A stretch of DNA of 64,000 nt from Pseudomonas sp. CROZ-RG-20F-R04-15 (GTDB lineage Bacteria > Pseudomonadota > Gammaproteobacteria > Pseudomonadales > Pseudomonadaceae), in NCBI RefSeq assembly GCF_022662375.1, contig NZ_JAKNQL010000025.1:22782-86781 (forward strand), in the 5' to 3' direction. Positions 34,786 to 44,360 of the stretch are shown here, piece by piece. Numbering within the stretch: position 1 is the stretch's first letter; every line of letters begins with the position of its first letter. The notes under the pieces are model-generated. The model had not been told where the DNA came from. It ran no database searches and was given only the letters and a program-made list of their open reading frames with translations. The position numbers and the translations under genes were made by a program.

Positions 34786-35346
34786 ATGCTGATGCGCTGG
34801 TGTGCTGTTCCCGCGTTGCTGATGGCGCTGACCGGTTTGGCCCAGGCCGCTGACTGTCCCGAATTGCTGCAAGGCTCGCTGCCCAAGCTGCGAGCGAAGG
34901 ACTCCATCGATCTGTGCAAACAGTACGCCGACAAGCCGTTGGTGGTGGTCAACACCGCCAGCTTCTGCGGATTCGCGCCGCAGTTCGAAGGCCTCGAGGC
35001 GCTGCATAAACGCTACGAAGGTCAAGGGCTGGAAATGCTCGGTGTGCCTTCCAATGACTTCAAGCAGGAGTCCAAGGACAGCGCCGAGACCGCCAAGGTC
35101 TGTTACGCCAATTACGGCGTGACCTTCGCCATGACCGAGCCGCAGAAGGTTCGTGGTGATGACGCGACGCATCTGTTTCAGGTGCTGGCGGCACAGAGCA
35201 GCGCGCCGAAGTGGAATTTCTACAAATATGTGGTTGATCGCCAGGGCAAGGTGATCGCCAATTTCTCCAGCTTGACCAAGCCTGATGATCCGGAATTTAT
35301 CGCTGCGATTGAAAAGGCTATTGCCTCGAAACCGCTGAAGCCATAG
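34786..35346 (+). CDS. Exported glutathione peroxidase family protein
   Basis: A 186-residue thiol peroxidase with a signal peptide (MLMRWCAVPALLMALTGLAQAA). The active-site Cys lies in VVNTASFCGFAPQFEGLEAL, the second motif is LGVPSNDFKQES, and the Trp of the active site is in APKWNFYKYVVD. The mature enzyme should act in the periplasm on lipid or hydrogen peroxides, probably with thioredoxin-like donors. The start is set by AAGG nine bases before this ATG; an ATG nine bases upstream abuts that site. Confidence 0.9.
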   Translation: MLMRWCAVPALLMALTGLAQAADCPELLQGSLPKLRAKDSIDLCKQYADKPLVVVNTASFCGFAPQFEGLEALHKRYEGQGLEMLGVPSNDFKQESKDSAETAKVCYANYGVTFAMTEPQKVRGDDATHLFQVLAAQSSAPKWNFYKYVVDRQGKVIANFSSLTKPDDPEFIAAIEKAIASKPLKP

Positions 35347-35356
35347 CGCTTTTTTT

Positions 35357-35444
35357 GTGGGAGCGAGCCTGCTCGCGAAAGCGCTCTGCCAGTCGACATG
35401 TGTATTGATTGATACACCGCCTTCGCGAGCAGGCTCGCTCCCAC
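35357..35444. repeat. REPIN, outward type
   Basis: REP units at 35357-35379 and inverted at 35422-35444, total 88 bp, between convergent genes. Confidence 0.93.
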
Positions 35445-35484
35445 ATGGGAAGTGTGTTGTGGTGATGAGCAAAATCAAGGCATC

Positions 35485-35523
35485 AAAAAAGCCCCGCCTC
35501 TGTAAAGAGAACGGGGCTTTTTT
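35485..35523. terminator. Terminator between glutathione peroxidase and FadL porin genes
   Basis: A long hairpin: AAAAAAGCCCCG pairs with CGGGGCTTTTTT, with an inner CTCT/AGAG stem in the loop. A-run and T-run on both sides make it usable from either strand. Confidence 0.87.
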
Positions 35524-35554
35524 GTGGGCGAGGGGTCAGCCTCGCCGTGCCGCA

Positions 35555-36826
35555 TCAGAAGCGGTAAGTAGCGCCGACACCGAAACCGTTTGCCGAGTTT
35601 TCATACTTGGCGTCGTAGGTCTGGCCACGATCGTTTTCGTTGCGGATCTTCACCGACTCTTCTTTCAGGTACGAGTAGGCAACGTCGATGGTCAGGTCTT
35701 CGGTCGGGCTCCAGCCGGCACCGATGCTGAAGATGGTCCGGTCGCCGGTAGGAATGCGTGGCGAACGGTCAACGTTGTTGGTCGGCGACTGGTCGAAGGT
35801 CAGACCGGTACGCAGTACCCATTCCTTGTTCAACTGGTACGAAGTACCCACGGCGTAAGCCCAGGAGTCGTGCCAGTTCTGGTCTTCGGTGATTTCACCG
35901 AACTGACCGGCCAGCAAAGGCTGCACACCGGAGTTCTTGACGGTGATTTTTTCGAGCTGGCTCCAGCGGGTCCAGGTGGTACCGGCATACACGTTCCAGC
36001 GATCATTGATCGCCTGGGTAACCGAGAGGTCGACGGATTCAGGTGTGGTGATCTTCAGCGAAGCGTCGTACTTCTGGTTGGCGCCCAGACCGATTGCACC
36101 CAGCACACCATAGTTGACCTTGGTGTTGCCTTCGAGCTTGTAGTCGACTTTCGAATGGTAAGTCAGACCCACGCGAGTGGTGTCAGTGGCTTGTACCAGC
36201 ACGCCGATGTTGTAGCCCAGTGCGGTGTCGTCACCCTTGATCTTGACCTTGCCGTCCGGGAACGCCGGAGAGATCGACAGGTTGGATTCCAGCGTGCCGT
36301 CGATGCGGTTGATGGTCGGACCGAAACCGATCGACACCTTGTCGTTGAAGGCGTAGCTGACAGTTGGCTGGAAAGTGATGACCTGTACTTCGGATTTGCT
36401 GCCGAAGTAGCGGCCGGCAAAGTTGTTTTCGTAGTCGGTAATCAGGCCGAACGGCACGTAGACGCCGAGGCCGAATGCCCAATGATCATCGATCGGTTTG
36501 ACGTAGAAGCCCATAGGTACGGAGGTGAAGGGCACCATGTCGCCTTTGTTGCTGCCACGGTTAGGGCTGGAGCTGGCGTCGCTGATATCGGTTTTAGCAT
36601 CGAGGAATGCAACACCGCCAGTCACTTGTTCGCGCTTGAGGCGCGACATGCCGGCAGGGTTGCCATAAACAGTGCTTGCATCGTCGGCAGAAGAAGATCG
36701 CCCAGCGTAACCAGTGCCCATCCCGCTGATACTGTGTTCGTTGATGGCAAAGCCAGCTGCGAAGATCTGGGTGGATGCCATGGTAACGGCGAGGCTAAGG
36801 GTGGTTTTGAGCATGACTTTTTTCAT
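35555..36826 (-). CDS. OmpP1/FadL family outer-membrane transporter
   Basis: A 423-residue outer-membrane beta-barrel of the FadL family, importers of long-chain fatty acids and hydrophobic compounds. The signal peptide ends at FAAG, the FadL motif YGNPAGMSRL is at about residues 54-63, and the barrel ends in the aromatic ATYRF typical of outer-membrane proteins. GGAG stands before the ATG. The mature N-terminal segment FAINEHSISGMGTGYAGRSS is the plug/hatch region. Its neighbour, an exported peroxidase, is not functionally linked in an obvious way. Confidence 0.93.
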   Translation of the reverse strand: MKKVMLKTTLSLAVTMASTQIFAAGFAINEHSISGMGTGYAGRSSSADDASTVYGNPAGMSRLKREQVTGGVAFLDAKTDISDASSSPNRGSNKGDMVPFTSVPMGFYVKPIDDHWAFGLGVYVPFGLITDYENNFAGRYFGSKSEVQVITFQPTVSYAFNDKVSIGFGPTINRIDGTLESNLSISPAFPDGKVKIKGDDTALGYNIGVLVQATDTTRVGLTYHSKVDYKLEGNTKVNYGVLGAIGLGANQKYDASLKITTPESVDLSVTQAINDRWNVYAGTTWTRWSQLEKITVKNSGVQPLLAGQFGEITEDQNWHDSWAYAVGTSYQLNKEWVLRTGLTFDQSPTNNVDRSPRIPTGDRTIFSIGAGWSPTEDLTIDVAYSYLKEESVKIRNENDRGQTYDAKYENSANGFGVGATYRF

Positions 36827-36972
36827 TATTAGAACTCCTGGTGATCACCGGGGCGAAAATTACCAACATTTTCGTTCCAGCGCTATAGTCCGTATGCCTT
36901 GAGTTAGAGCGGTTTTGTAGGACAATCCGACCAGATTCGCGACCTGTTGGCAGATCTTTTGAAATCGGACGG

Positions 36973-37455
36973 TCAGCAAGCGACCTGATTCACCGGTGAA
37001 ACACAGGTTTGCCAGGCATAAGTGAAGTCGCGCAGACGACCTTGGGGTTGAAAGGTCTGGCGCCAGATACGCGCCATTCCCAGCAAATCGTTGGAATCGG
37101 GGAGGGTGGGGTTTTGCTCTTCGACCAGCAGCCAGGCGATGGCGGTGGCGTAACGCAGATTTACTGTCAATTCCAGATGTGGGCCGGTCAGGAAGGCATG
37201 CTGGCTGGCGAGGCCGCGAACCAGGCTAGCGCGTTCCGGATCAAGCGCCAGATAGTCATCCCACAGGGCTTGATGACGATGCTCGGCGATGCGGTAGAGG
37301 CCGTGGCCACGGCGGTCATGCAGGGCAGATCCGAGGGCTGACTGACTGGCGGCGATGCCCAGCAGCAATGATTCGGCGGTGGCGCAGTGACGTCCCAGAT
37401 AGATCAGCGTTGGACGGATCACGTATCGACACAGTTCGCTGGCAGCGATACCCAT
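36973..37455 (-). CDS. Conserved protein of unknown function, 160 residues
   Basis: I do not recognise a family. The product begins MGIAASELCRYVIRPTLIYLGRHCATAESLLLGIAASQSALGS and continues with DRRGHGLYRIAEHRHQALWDDYLA, resembling small helical proteins linked to phage-like or lysozyme-like folds in length only. No signal or membrane helix. The codon use is like its neighbours. Downstream on the same strand is the FadL gene, 147 bp away. Confidence 0.7.
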   Translation of the reverse strand: MGIAASELCRYVIRPTLIYLGRHCATAESLLLGIAASQSALGSALHDRRGHGLYRIAEHRHQALWDDYLALDPERASLVRGLASQHAFLTGPHLELTVNLRYATAIAWLLVEEQNPTLPDSNDLLGMARIWRQTFQPQGRLRDFTYAWQTCVSPVNQVAC

Positions 37456-37676
37456 AAAACCCTCGGATCTTGTTATGAATGGCGAGTCCTGAAGGGGGGC
37501 TTGGCAGCTGTGGATCGGTTCAGGCTCGCCGCAAGCGGGTCACGCCGCTTGAGTTGAAGTGTAGTGTCATATTCGCGACGTAAAGGCCTGTTTTTAAAAT
37601 ATTTCCGGCTTCGAGTTATAACCCTTATACCCGTTGGTGCTTAGGCGCCAAGCGTTGAAAGTGAAACATCGGGCAA

Positions 37677-37715
37677 TAAAAAGCCCCGCATTTTTGTGCG
37701 AGGCTTTTGCTTTTG
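37677..37715 (-). terminator. Terminator of the 74-residue gene
   Basis: On the minus strand AAAAGCCTCGCA pairs with TGCGGGGCTTTT around an AAAAA loop and is followed by T. Confidence 0.8.
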
Positions 37716-37730
37716 CAGCCTTTTCGGCTC

Positions 37731-37955
37731 TCAGGCAATCAATGCCTGACGGGTACGATCGATCACGGCCTGCAGCGGTTCAGCGCTGGAGTACTGATCG
37801 GGGTACAGACGCTCGCTGTGGCGGGCGATACCGTGTTCGTTGACCAGTGTGAAACTGAAGCAGCCTTTGCGAGCGGCCATGATCAGGCAGTTCATTGGTG
37901 CAAAAGCGTTGGTTAGGGTGCGAATGGCATCCTGAGTATGGATTTGAGTAGACAT
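37731..37955 (-). CDS. Small conserved protein, 74 residues
   Basis: A short soluble protein starting MSTQIHTQDAIRTLTNAFAPMNCLIMAARKGCFSFTLVNEHG. Function unknown. A good terminator follows, and an AGGA lies about 15 bases before the ATG. The pattern of a compact alpha/beta domain with tight regulation fits small cytoplasmic proteins found widely in Pseudomonas. Confidence in the gene is moderate. Confidence 0.65.
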   Translation of the reverse strand: MSTQIHTQDAIRTLTNAFAPMNCLIMAARKGCFSFTLVNEHGIARHSERLYPDQYSSAEPLQAVIDRTRQALIA

Positions 37956-38917
37956 AGTTATTAGGTGTTCCTACAAATGACACGGATAAGAACCGTGCAA
38001 CGTTAAAACGTTCCAGTAACGTCGATCACCATTGATCGAACGAAGAACCCGACTGGAACAAAGCAGCCAGTTTGAAGCGCTGATAAGTTGGCGCGCTTGG
38101 GCTGGCAGGTAGGTACTTAGGAGGGCAGGCATCACAACAAGGGCAAAGGTTCTGGGCCCGGGGTGAAGATCCTGATCAATTTGCAGGTTGGTTCGGTCAG
38201 AGTAAGGGGTCTTCGCAACACCCTTCGCATCATTGGAAGGCAGTGTTGTCGCAAGATTTACCTGGAAACCATCGAGGGGTCGTTCCCGCTTTTTTCGGTA
38301 GGGCTTCTTGGTAGAAGGCTGACCGTGGGGATGTGTTCGACCGGAATTGACTTTCAGCTTGGTACTAACGCCGCGGATACTAACGGATCGAAACCGGTAA
38401 CGCAAACTTCCTGTGAAAAAAGATTGCAGTGACTGATCGAGTCTGCTTGACCACTTCCTCGATTGCTCGTAATTGGCGCATTTCTTGACCGCCGGTCGGT
38501 GAAGATATCTTCATCAAAACGTGCGCCAGACTGGCTTATCCCCAGACCGACTGCCAAAACGACCCGAAAAAGCGCAGCGATATAACCGGGTAACAGGTAC
38601 TTGTGCACATTAGTTGCGCAAGCTGTAACGGCACTGTCACATCAATCCTGACCCTGATGGCTGCCTGCATCGAAAGTTTAAGTCAATGAAAAACATCGCT
38701 TTTTTTTGTTGGTGAAAAAATCGTCAGTTTGACTGCGAGCCCCATTCCATAAGGCTTTGCGAGGGTTGGAGGACGGTTGTCCACTGAGTTATCCACAGCT
38801 TCTGTGGATTGTCCCGAGCGCTTGCTCTAGGACGGGCGTGCCGGGTTGTTTTTCGACTTTACCTGTAAGAAAAAGAGAGTAGAGTGGCGCGCCTTCCGAT
38901 TCGTCCCACAGTGCTTT
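37956..38917. other. Gene-free stretch of about 960 bp with several small inverted repeats
   Basis: Open frames here (for example minus 37971-38405) have low-complexity, unnatural composition and no ribosome site. Visible structures are CACGG...CCGTG at 37981-37997, two AACGTT palindromes at 37999 and 38007, CGATCA-CCAT-TGATCG at 38023-38038, and TGAAGATATCTTCA at 38500-38513. An octet of T occurs near 38700, and a DnaA-box hairpin at 38789. A long 5' leader of the 74-residue gene or an unannotated RNA gene could lie here. Confidence 0.45.
38789..38809. promoter_or_regulatory. DnaA-box-like hairpin, imperfect pair
   Basis: TTATCCACA (38789-38797, exact DnaA consensus) is followed after GCT by the partly inverted copy CTGTGGATTG. 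The inner 8-bp stem ATCCACAG/CTGTGGAT is perfect. Confidence 0.5.
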
Positions 38918-39241
38918 ATGAAGTTTCGCTCAGTATCAGACTCTGTTACCTCACAACCTTCTCCTGTTACCCCGCCCAAGCGATTTTCCGTTCGCGTTGC
39001 TGAGTGGCTGCTCGACAGCCCGCGCCTGAGCGACAGTCATAATGCCAAACACCTCGCTGGCCGCCTGCTCAAGCAACCGGCACGGGAGGGCGTCGTGGCT
39101 GCGCAAAGCCGTCTTGGTCAATTGATGTGCCGCGAGTGCGGTAACGCCCGTGACCGGCGCATTGGTCAGGATCTGCTGCGTCAGGCCGCGCGTGCCGGCG
39201 ACCGTCGCGCGCAGCAGGAGCTTGGTCTGCTCGAAGACTGA
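38918..39241 (+). CDS. Small Sel1-like repeat protein
   Basis: A 107-residue protein whose C-terminal half has the look of Sel1/TPR-type helices: AKHLAGRLLKQPAREGVVAAQSRLGQLMCREC and then LLRQAARAGDRRAQQELGLLED. The first 30 residues are Ser/Pro-rich and probably disordered. No signal peptide. I chose the ATG before KFRSVSDSV as the start. Sel1 proteins usually mediate protein-protein contacts; the partner is unknown. rmuC follows 61 bp later on the same strand. Confidence 0.7.
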   Translation: MKFRSVSDSVTSQPSPVTPPKRFSVRVAEWLLDSPRLSDSHNAKHLAGRLLKQPAREGVVAAQSRLGQLMCRECGNARDRRIGQDLLRQAARAGDRRAQQELGLLED

Positions 39242-39302
39242 GCTGTCCAAGACCTGACACCTTGGTTAACCTTCAGGCTTTATAAGATCGGCGGGAGTGG
39301 CT

Positions 39303-40781
39303 ATGGCTATGGACTTGACCAGCGTATTGCTGGGGCTTGCAGGGGCGGGACTGCCGCTGCTGGCGCTGGCCTGGCAACTGCAACGCCGGGCAAGCAACGG
39401 CCAGGCAGAGGTCGCTTTGCTCGAAGAACGGCTGGCCATGGCGCAACTGGCACAGGACGGACTCAACGCGCAGCTCGACGCCAGCCGCGATGAAATCGCC
39501 GATCTTGGTCAGGCCAACGCCGCCAAACAGGCTGACCTGGCGGCGCTGCGCCGGGAAGTCGAACTGCTGCAGATCGAACGTGACGACGCCCGCGATGCCT
39601 CTCACGCCTGGAACCTCGAACGCGCTAACAAAGAAGCCGAGCTGCGCCGCCTCGACGCCCAGGCCGCGTCGCTGAACGCCGAGCTGCGTGAGCAGCAGGA
39701 AAGCCACCAGCAACGCCTCAGCGACCTGCAAGGCTCACGCGATGAACTGCGTGCGCAGTTCGCCGAACTGGCCGGCAAGATCTTCGATGAGCGTGAACAG
39801 CGCTTTGCCGAGACCAGTCAGCAACGGCTTGGTCAGTTGCTCGATCCGTTGAAAGAACGCATTCAATCCTTCGAAAAACGTGTGGAAGAAAGTTATCAGG
39901 CCGAGGCCCGCGAGCGCTTCTCGCTGGCCAAGGAGCTGGAGCGCTTGCAGGCGCTAAATCTGCGGCTGAGCGACGAGGCCACCAACCTGACCCGTGCCCT
40001 CAAAGGCCAGAAAACCCAGGGCAACTGGGGTGAGCTGATTCTCGAGCGGGTGCTCGAACACGCCGGTCTGGAGAAGGGGCGCGAGTATCAGACCCAGGTC
40101 AACCTCAAAGGCCCGGACGGCGAGCGCTTTCAGCCTGATGTGATCATTTACCTGCCCGGCGACAAGCAAGTGGTGGTGGATTCCAAGGTGAGTCTCACCG
40201 CGTATCAGCAATACGTGGCTGCCGACGACGACACCCTCGGGCAGATCGCGATCAAGCAGCACGTCCTGTCACTGCGCAATCACGTCAAAGGGCTGGCCGG
40301 CAAGGATTACAAACGTCTGGAAGGCCTGCACAGCCTCGATTTCGTTTTGCTGTTCGTGCCGATCGAGGCGGCGTTTTCGGCAGCGTTGCAGGCAGAGCCA
40401 GCGCTGTTTCAGGAAGCCTTCGACCGCAACATCGTCATCGTCAGCCCGACCACCTTGCTGGCGACTTTGCGCGTGATCGACAGCCTCTGGAAGCAGGAGC
40501 GCCAGAGCCAGAACGCCCGGGAAATCGCCGAACGCGCCGGCTGGCTGTACGACAAGTTCGTGCTGTTCATTCAGGATCTCGACGAGGTCGGCAATCGTCT
40601 ACAACAGCTGGATAAAGCCTACAGTTCAGCGCGCAACAAGCTGACCGAGGGGCGCGGCAATCTGGTCAGTCGCAGTGAACAGCTCAAATTGCTCGGCGCG
40701 CGGGCGAGCAAGAGTTTGCCGGCGGATTTGCTGGAGCGGGCGATGACCGATGTCGATGGTCTCGTCGAGCTCCCTGAATAA
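39303..40781 (+). CDS. rmuC: DNA recombination protein RmuC
   Basis: A 492-residue protein with an N-terminal membrane helix (about residues 4-22), a long coiled coil (about 30-200) and a C-terminal nuclease-like domain. Family text includes KTQGNWGELILERVLEHAGLEKGREYQ, FQPDVIIYLPGDKQVVVDSKVSL and SPTTLLATLRVIDSLWKQERQSQNA. RmuC limits inversions at short inverted repeats, which is apt in a genome rich in palindromes. GTG and two ATG codons compete for the start; the ATG five bases after GGGAG is chosen. Confidence 0.93.
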   Translation: MAMDLTSVLLGLAGAGLPLLALAWQLQRRASNGQAEVALLEERLAMAQLAQDGLNAQLDASRDEIADLGQANAAKQADLAALRREVELLQIERDDARDASHAWNLERANKEAELRRLDAQAASLNAELREQQESHQQRLSDLQGSRDELRAQFAELAGKIFDEREQRFAETSQQRLGQLLDPLKERIQSFEKRVEESYQAEARERFSLAKELERLQALNLRLSDEATNLTRALKGQKTQGNWGELILERVLEHAGLEKGREYQTQVNLKGPDGERFQPDVIIYLPGDKQVVVDSKVSLTAYQQYVAADDDTLGQIAIKQHVLSLRNHVKGLAGKDYKRLEGLHSLDFVLLFVPIEAAFSAALQAEPALFQEAFDRNIVIVSPTTLLATLRVIDSLWKQERQSQNAREIAERAGWLYDKFVLFIQDLDEVGNRLQQLDKAYSSARNKLTEGRGNLVSRSEQLKLLGARASKSLPADLLERAMTDVDGLVELPE

Positions 40782-40805
40782 CCCGAAAAGCTTCGTCGGA
40801 TCGCC

Positions 40806-40869
40806 GCCCGGAGCAAACTCGCTCCCACAGGAATCACCTAAATCTTGTGGGAGCGAGCTTGCTCGCGAA
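40806..40869. repeat. REPIN, inward type, left arm degenerate
   Basis: The right REP unit at 40847-40869 is intact (with GAGCTTGC). The left arm keeps only AACTCGCTCCCAC and has lost TTCGCGAG. It lies between convergent rmuC and the kinase gene. Confidence 0.8.
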
Positions 40870-40889
40870 GGCGTCAGTAAGGTCACCAC

Positions 40890-43800
40890 CTACAGCGGCA
40901 AATACCGACTCAACAACGCCCGCAACGCCGCCGGTTTCACCGGTTTAGGCAGATAATCCAGCCCCGCTGCATGCACCTGCGCAACCATCTCCGGTCGCCC
41001 GTCAGCACTGATCACCACCCCTGGCACCGGCTCGCCCAGGCGGGTGCGCAACCACGCCATCAGCTCAGTGCCGGTGTCGCCGTGATCGAGGTGATAGTCG
41101 ACCAGCGCCAGTTGCGGCCGCACGCCCTCACTCAACAGCGCCGCACATTCCTCACGATTGCGCGCGGTCCATACCTGGCAGCCCCAGCGGCTCAACAGGC
41201 TGTTCATGCCGATCAGAATGCTGTCTTCATTGTCGATGCACAGCACCTGCGCGCCGTTCAACAACTTGCCATTCGATTCGACGGCAGCGCTGGCCGGCAC
41301 GGCTTGTGAGCGGGCCAGCGGCACGCTGACACTGAACACACTGCCACGCCCCGGCCACGAACGCACACGCAGGGTGTGGCCGAGCACGCGGCACAAACCA
41401 TCGGCAATCGCCAAACCCAGGCCAAGGCCTTTTTCGGCGCGGGTCTGATGACTGTCGAGGCGTTTGAATTCTTCGAAAATCACCTGCTGTTTATCTTCCG
41501 GAATCCCCGGTCCGCGATCCCACACTTCCAGACACAGTTCGCCGCCACGCCGACGCACACCCAGCAACACCGGGCCCTTGGCGTAGCGAAAGGCGTTAGT
41601 GAGGAAATTCTGCAAGATCCGTCGCAGCAATTTGCTGTCGCTGTCGATGCGCAAATGGCTGCCGCGCACTCGGAAGGTCAAGCCTTGTTCTTGCGCCAGT
41701 GCCTTGAACTCGGCACCGAGGATGTCGAACAGCTCATTGACGGCAAACGGCTTGCGATCCGGATTGATCTTGCCGTTTTCCAGTCGGGAAATATCCAGCA
41801 GATCGCTGATCAAATCCTCGGCCGAGCGCAATGAACTGTCGAGGTGCTGCACCAGTTTCTGCGCCTCGCTGCTCAAGCCATCGTCCTGATGGGAGAGGGC
41901 GGCGGAGAACAGTCGGGCGGCGTTCAGCGGCTGCATCAAGTCATGGCTGACCGCTGCAAGGAAGCGGGTTTTCGACTGGTTGGCGGCTTCGGCGGTGCCC
42001 TTGGCTTCGGTCAACGCGACGTTGAGTTGCGACAGTTCCTGGGTGCGCTCGCTGACCCGTTGTTCCAGCCCTTCGTTGGCTTCGGTCAGTGCCTGCTCGG
42101 CCTCGCGGAACGCGGTGATGTCGGTGAAACTCATGACGAAGCCGCCCCCCGGCATCGGGTTGCCGATCAGCTCGATCACTCGGCCGTTGGGGAACAGCCG
42201 TTCAGAGGTGTGCGCGCGGCCCTGACGCATCCAGTGCAAACGACGGGCAACGTGGACTTCGGCTTCACCGGGACCGCACAGGCCCCGCTCGGCGTTGTAG
42301 CGAATAATGTCGGCAATCGGTCGGCCGACGCTGATCAAACCGTCCGGGTAATTGAACAGCTCAAGATAGCGCCGGTTCCAGGCCACCAGTTTCAGCGACT
42401 GGTCGACCACGCTGATGCCTTGGGTGATGTTTTCGATCGCGCCTTGCAACAGCGCGCGGTTGAACTGCAGCACTTCCGAGGCTTCGTCGGCGATGCGGAC
42501 GACGTCCTCCAGTTGCATTTCCCGACCTTCGATGGCGGCTTTTACTACAGCACGCGTCGAAGAAGCGCCGAGTACACCGGCCAACAAACGCTCGGTGTGG
42601 GCGATCCATTCGCCGTCGGCATTCTGGTTCGGGTTGAAGCCCTTGCCTTGGCGATAGGCGAAACGGATGAAGCTCTGGCGCGCACGTTCCTCACCGACAA
42701 AGCGCGCGGCCAATTGCAGTAAATCGTCGATCTGCACGGCCAGCATCGAGCGTGCGCTCGGCCGTGCGCTGATTTCCTGACCGATGAAACGCCCGGCCTG
42801 CCAATGTTCCGATACGCGCGTACGCGACAGCACCGAAACCCAGGCGAACAAAGTGAAATTGCCGGCCAGCGACAGCACCACGCCTTGGGTCAGCGGGGTG
42901 ATCGGCAAATTCAGCGGATTGCTGTGCAGCCACGCCAGCCCCGGAAAACTGTTCAGCGACCAGCCCAGACTGTGCGCGGCAATCGGCAGGATCAGCGTGT
43001 AAAACCACAGAAAAGTACCGGCCGCCAAACCGGCGAAAACACCGCGACGGTTGGCCTGTTTCCAGTACAGCGCGCCGAGCATCGCTGGCGCCAGTTGGGT
43101 CACCGCCGCGAAGGCAATCTGGCCAATGGTTGCCAGACTCGCGGTGGAGCCGAGCAAGCGATAACTGACGTATGCCAGCAACAGAATCACCACAATGCTC
43201 ACGCGCCGCACCGACAGCATCCACTGGCGGAACACTTCAAATGGCCGCTCGGCGTTATTTCTGCGCAACAACCACGGCAACAGCATGTCGTTGGAAACCA
43301 TGGTCGACAACGCCACACTGGCGACAATCACCATGCCCGTGGCCGCCGACGCACCGCCGATAAACGCCAGCATCGCCAGCGCCGGATGCGCTTGGGCCAA
43401 CGGCAGGCTGATCACGAACGAGTCGGGCAAGACGTCGCTCGGCAGCAGCATCTGACCGGCCAGCGCGATCGGCACTACAAACAGCGCGGCCAAGGCGAGA
43501 TAGGCAGGAAAGACCCATTTGGCCAGACGCAGATCCTGCGGATCGATGTTCTCCACCACGGTCACGTGAAACTGCCGTGGCAGGCAGATGATCGCCATCA
43601 TCGCCACTCCGGTCTGCACCACCATCGACGGCCAGTTGATGGTTTCTTTCCAGTACTCCTCTAAACGCGGGGCGAGCATGGCCTGGTTGAACAGGTCATC
43701 AAAACCGTCGTAAAGGCCATAGGTGACGAAGGCGCCGACGGCGAGAAAGGCGAACAGTTTGACCAGCGATTCGAAGGCAATCGCCAGCACCATGCCACGG

Positions 43801-44360
43801 TGGTGCTCAGTGGCGTCGAGGTTGCGCGTGCCGAAGACAATGGTGAACAGCGCCAGCACCAGCGACACGATCAGAGCGGTGTCCTGGGCGCGGGTGCCCA
43901 TGGCGTCGGCACCGGCGCCGATCAACAGGTTCACGCCGAGGACGATGCCTTTGAGCTGCAGGGCGATATAAGGAAGGACGCCAACCAGACAGATCAGCGC
44001 GACAACCACGGCCAGCGATTGCGATTTGCCGTAACGCGCGGCGATAAAGTCAGCGATGGAGGTGATGTTCTCCTGTTTGCTGATCATCACCATCTTCTGC
44101 AGAACCCACGGCGCGCCGACTAACAGCAGGATCGGCCCGAGGTAAATCGGCAGGAATGACCACAGTTGTTCCGCCGCCTGACCGACCGCGCCGAAGAACG
44201 TCCAACTGGTGCAGTAAACCGCCAGCGACAGGCTGTACACCCAGGCACGCATGCGCGGCGGCAAAGGCGCGCTGCGTCGGTCGCCGTAAAAGGCGATGGC
44301 GAACATGATGGCCATATAGGCCAGGGCGACGGCGGCGATCAGCCCGGTGGACAACGACAT
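40890..44360 (-). CDS. Hybrid histidine kinase with sodium/solute symporter sensor domain
   Basis: A 1156-residue fusion: an SSF (sodium:solute symporter) domain of about 13 helices over residues 1-500, a linker, PAS (about 640-760), a coiled coil, HisKA with the phospho-His at His806 in AAVSHDLMQPLN, HATPase (N box FLTNAFRYA, G boxes DRGPGI and GLGLGLAIADG), and a receiver with Asp1088 in LALVDYHLD. It resembles CbrA and similar Pseudomonas kinases, with a receiver fused. The ligand is unknown. MSLSTG is chosen as start since GGGAG precedes it; the frame opens 19 codons upstream. Confidence 0.93.
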   Translation of the reverse strand: MSLSTGLIAAVALAYMAIMFAIAFYGDRRSAPLPPRMRAWVYSLSLAVYCTSWTFFGAVGQAAEQLWSFLPIYLGPILLLVGAPWVLQKMVMISKQENITSIADFIAARYGKSQSLAVVVALICLVGVLPYIALQLKGIVLGVNLLIGAGADAMGTRAQDTALIVSLVLALFTIVFGTRNLDATEHHRGMVLAIAFESLVKLFAFLAVGAFVTYGLYDGFDDLFNQAMLAPRLEEYWKETINWPSMVVQTGVAMMAIICLPRQFHVTVVENIDPQDLRLAKWVFPAYLALAALFVVPIALAGQMLLPSDVLPDSFVISLPLAQAHPALAMLAFIGGASAATGMVIVASVALSTMVSNDMLLPWLLRRNNAERPFEVFRQWMLSVRRVSIVVILLLAYVSYRLLGSTASLATIGQIAFAAVTQLAPAMLGALYWKQANRRGVFAGLAAGTFLWFYTLILPIAAHSLGWSLNSFPGLAWLHSNPLNLPITPLTQGVVLSLAGNFTLFAWVSVLSRTRVSEHWQAGRFIGQEISARPSARSMLAVQIDDLLQLAARFVGEERARQSFIRFAYRQGKGFNPNQNADGEWIAHTERLLAGVLGASSTRAVVKAAIEGREMQLEDVVRIADEASEVLQFNRALLQGAIENITQGISVVDQSLKLVAWNRRYLELFNYPDGLISVGRPIADIIRYNAERGLCGPGEAEVHVARRLHWMRQGRAHTSERLFPNGRVIELIGNPMPGGGFVMSFTDITAFREAEQALTEANEGLEQRVSERTQELSQLNVALTEAKGTAEAANQSKTRFLAAVSHDLMQPLNAARLFSAALSHQDDGLSSEAQKLVQHLDSSLRSAEDLISDLLDISRLENGKINPDRKPFAVNELFDILGAEFKALAQEQGLTFRVRGSHLRIDSDSKLLRRILQNFLTNAFRYAKGPVLLGVRRRGGELCLEVWDRGPGIPEDKQQVIFEEFKRLDSHQTRAEKGLGLGLAIADGLCRVLGHTLRVRSWPGRGSVFSVSVPLARSQAVPASAAVESNGKLLNGAQVLCIDNEDSILIGMNSLLSRWGCQVWTARNREECAALLSEGVRPQLALVDYHLDHGDTGTELMAWLRTRLGEPVPGVVISADGRPEMVAQVHAAGLDYLPKPVKPAALRALLSRYLPL

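Noticed and set aside
37971..38405. 144-codon minus-strand ORF upstream of the 74-residue gene
   Set aside because: Unnatural composition, no ribosome site, no recognisable fold; treated as non-coding.
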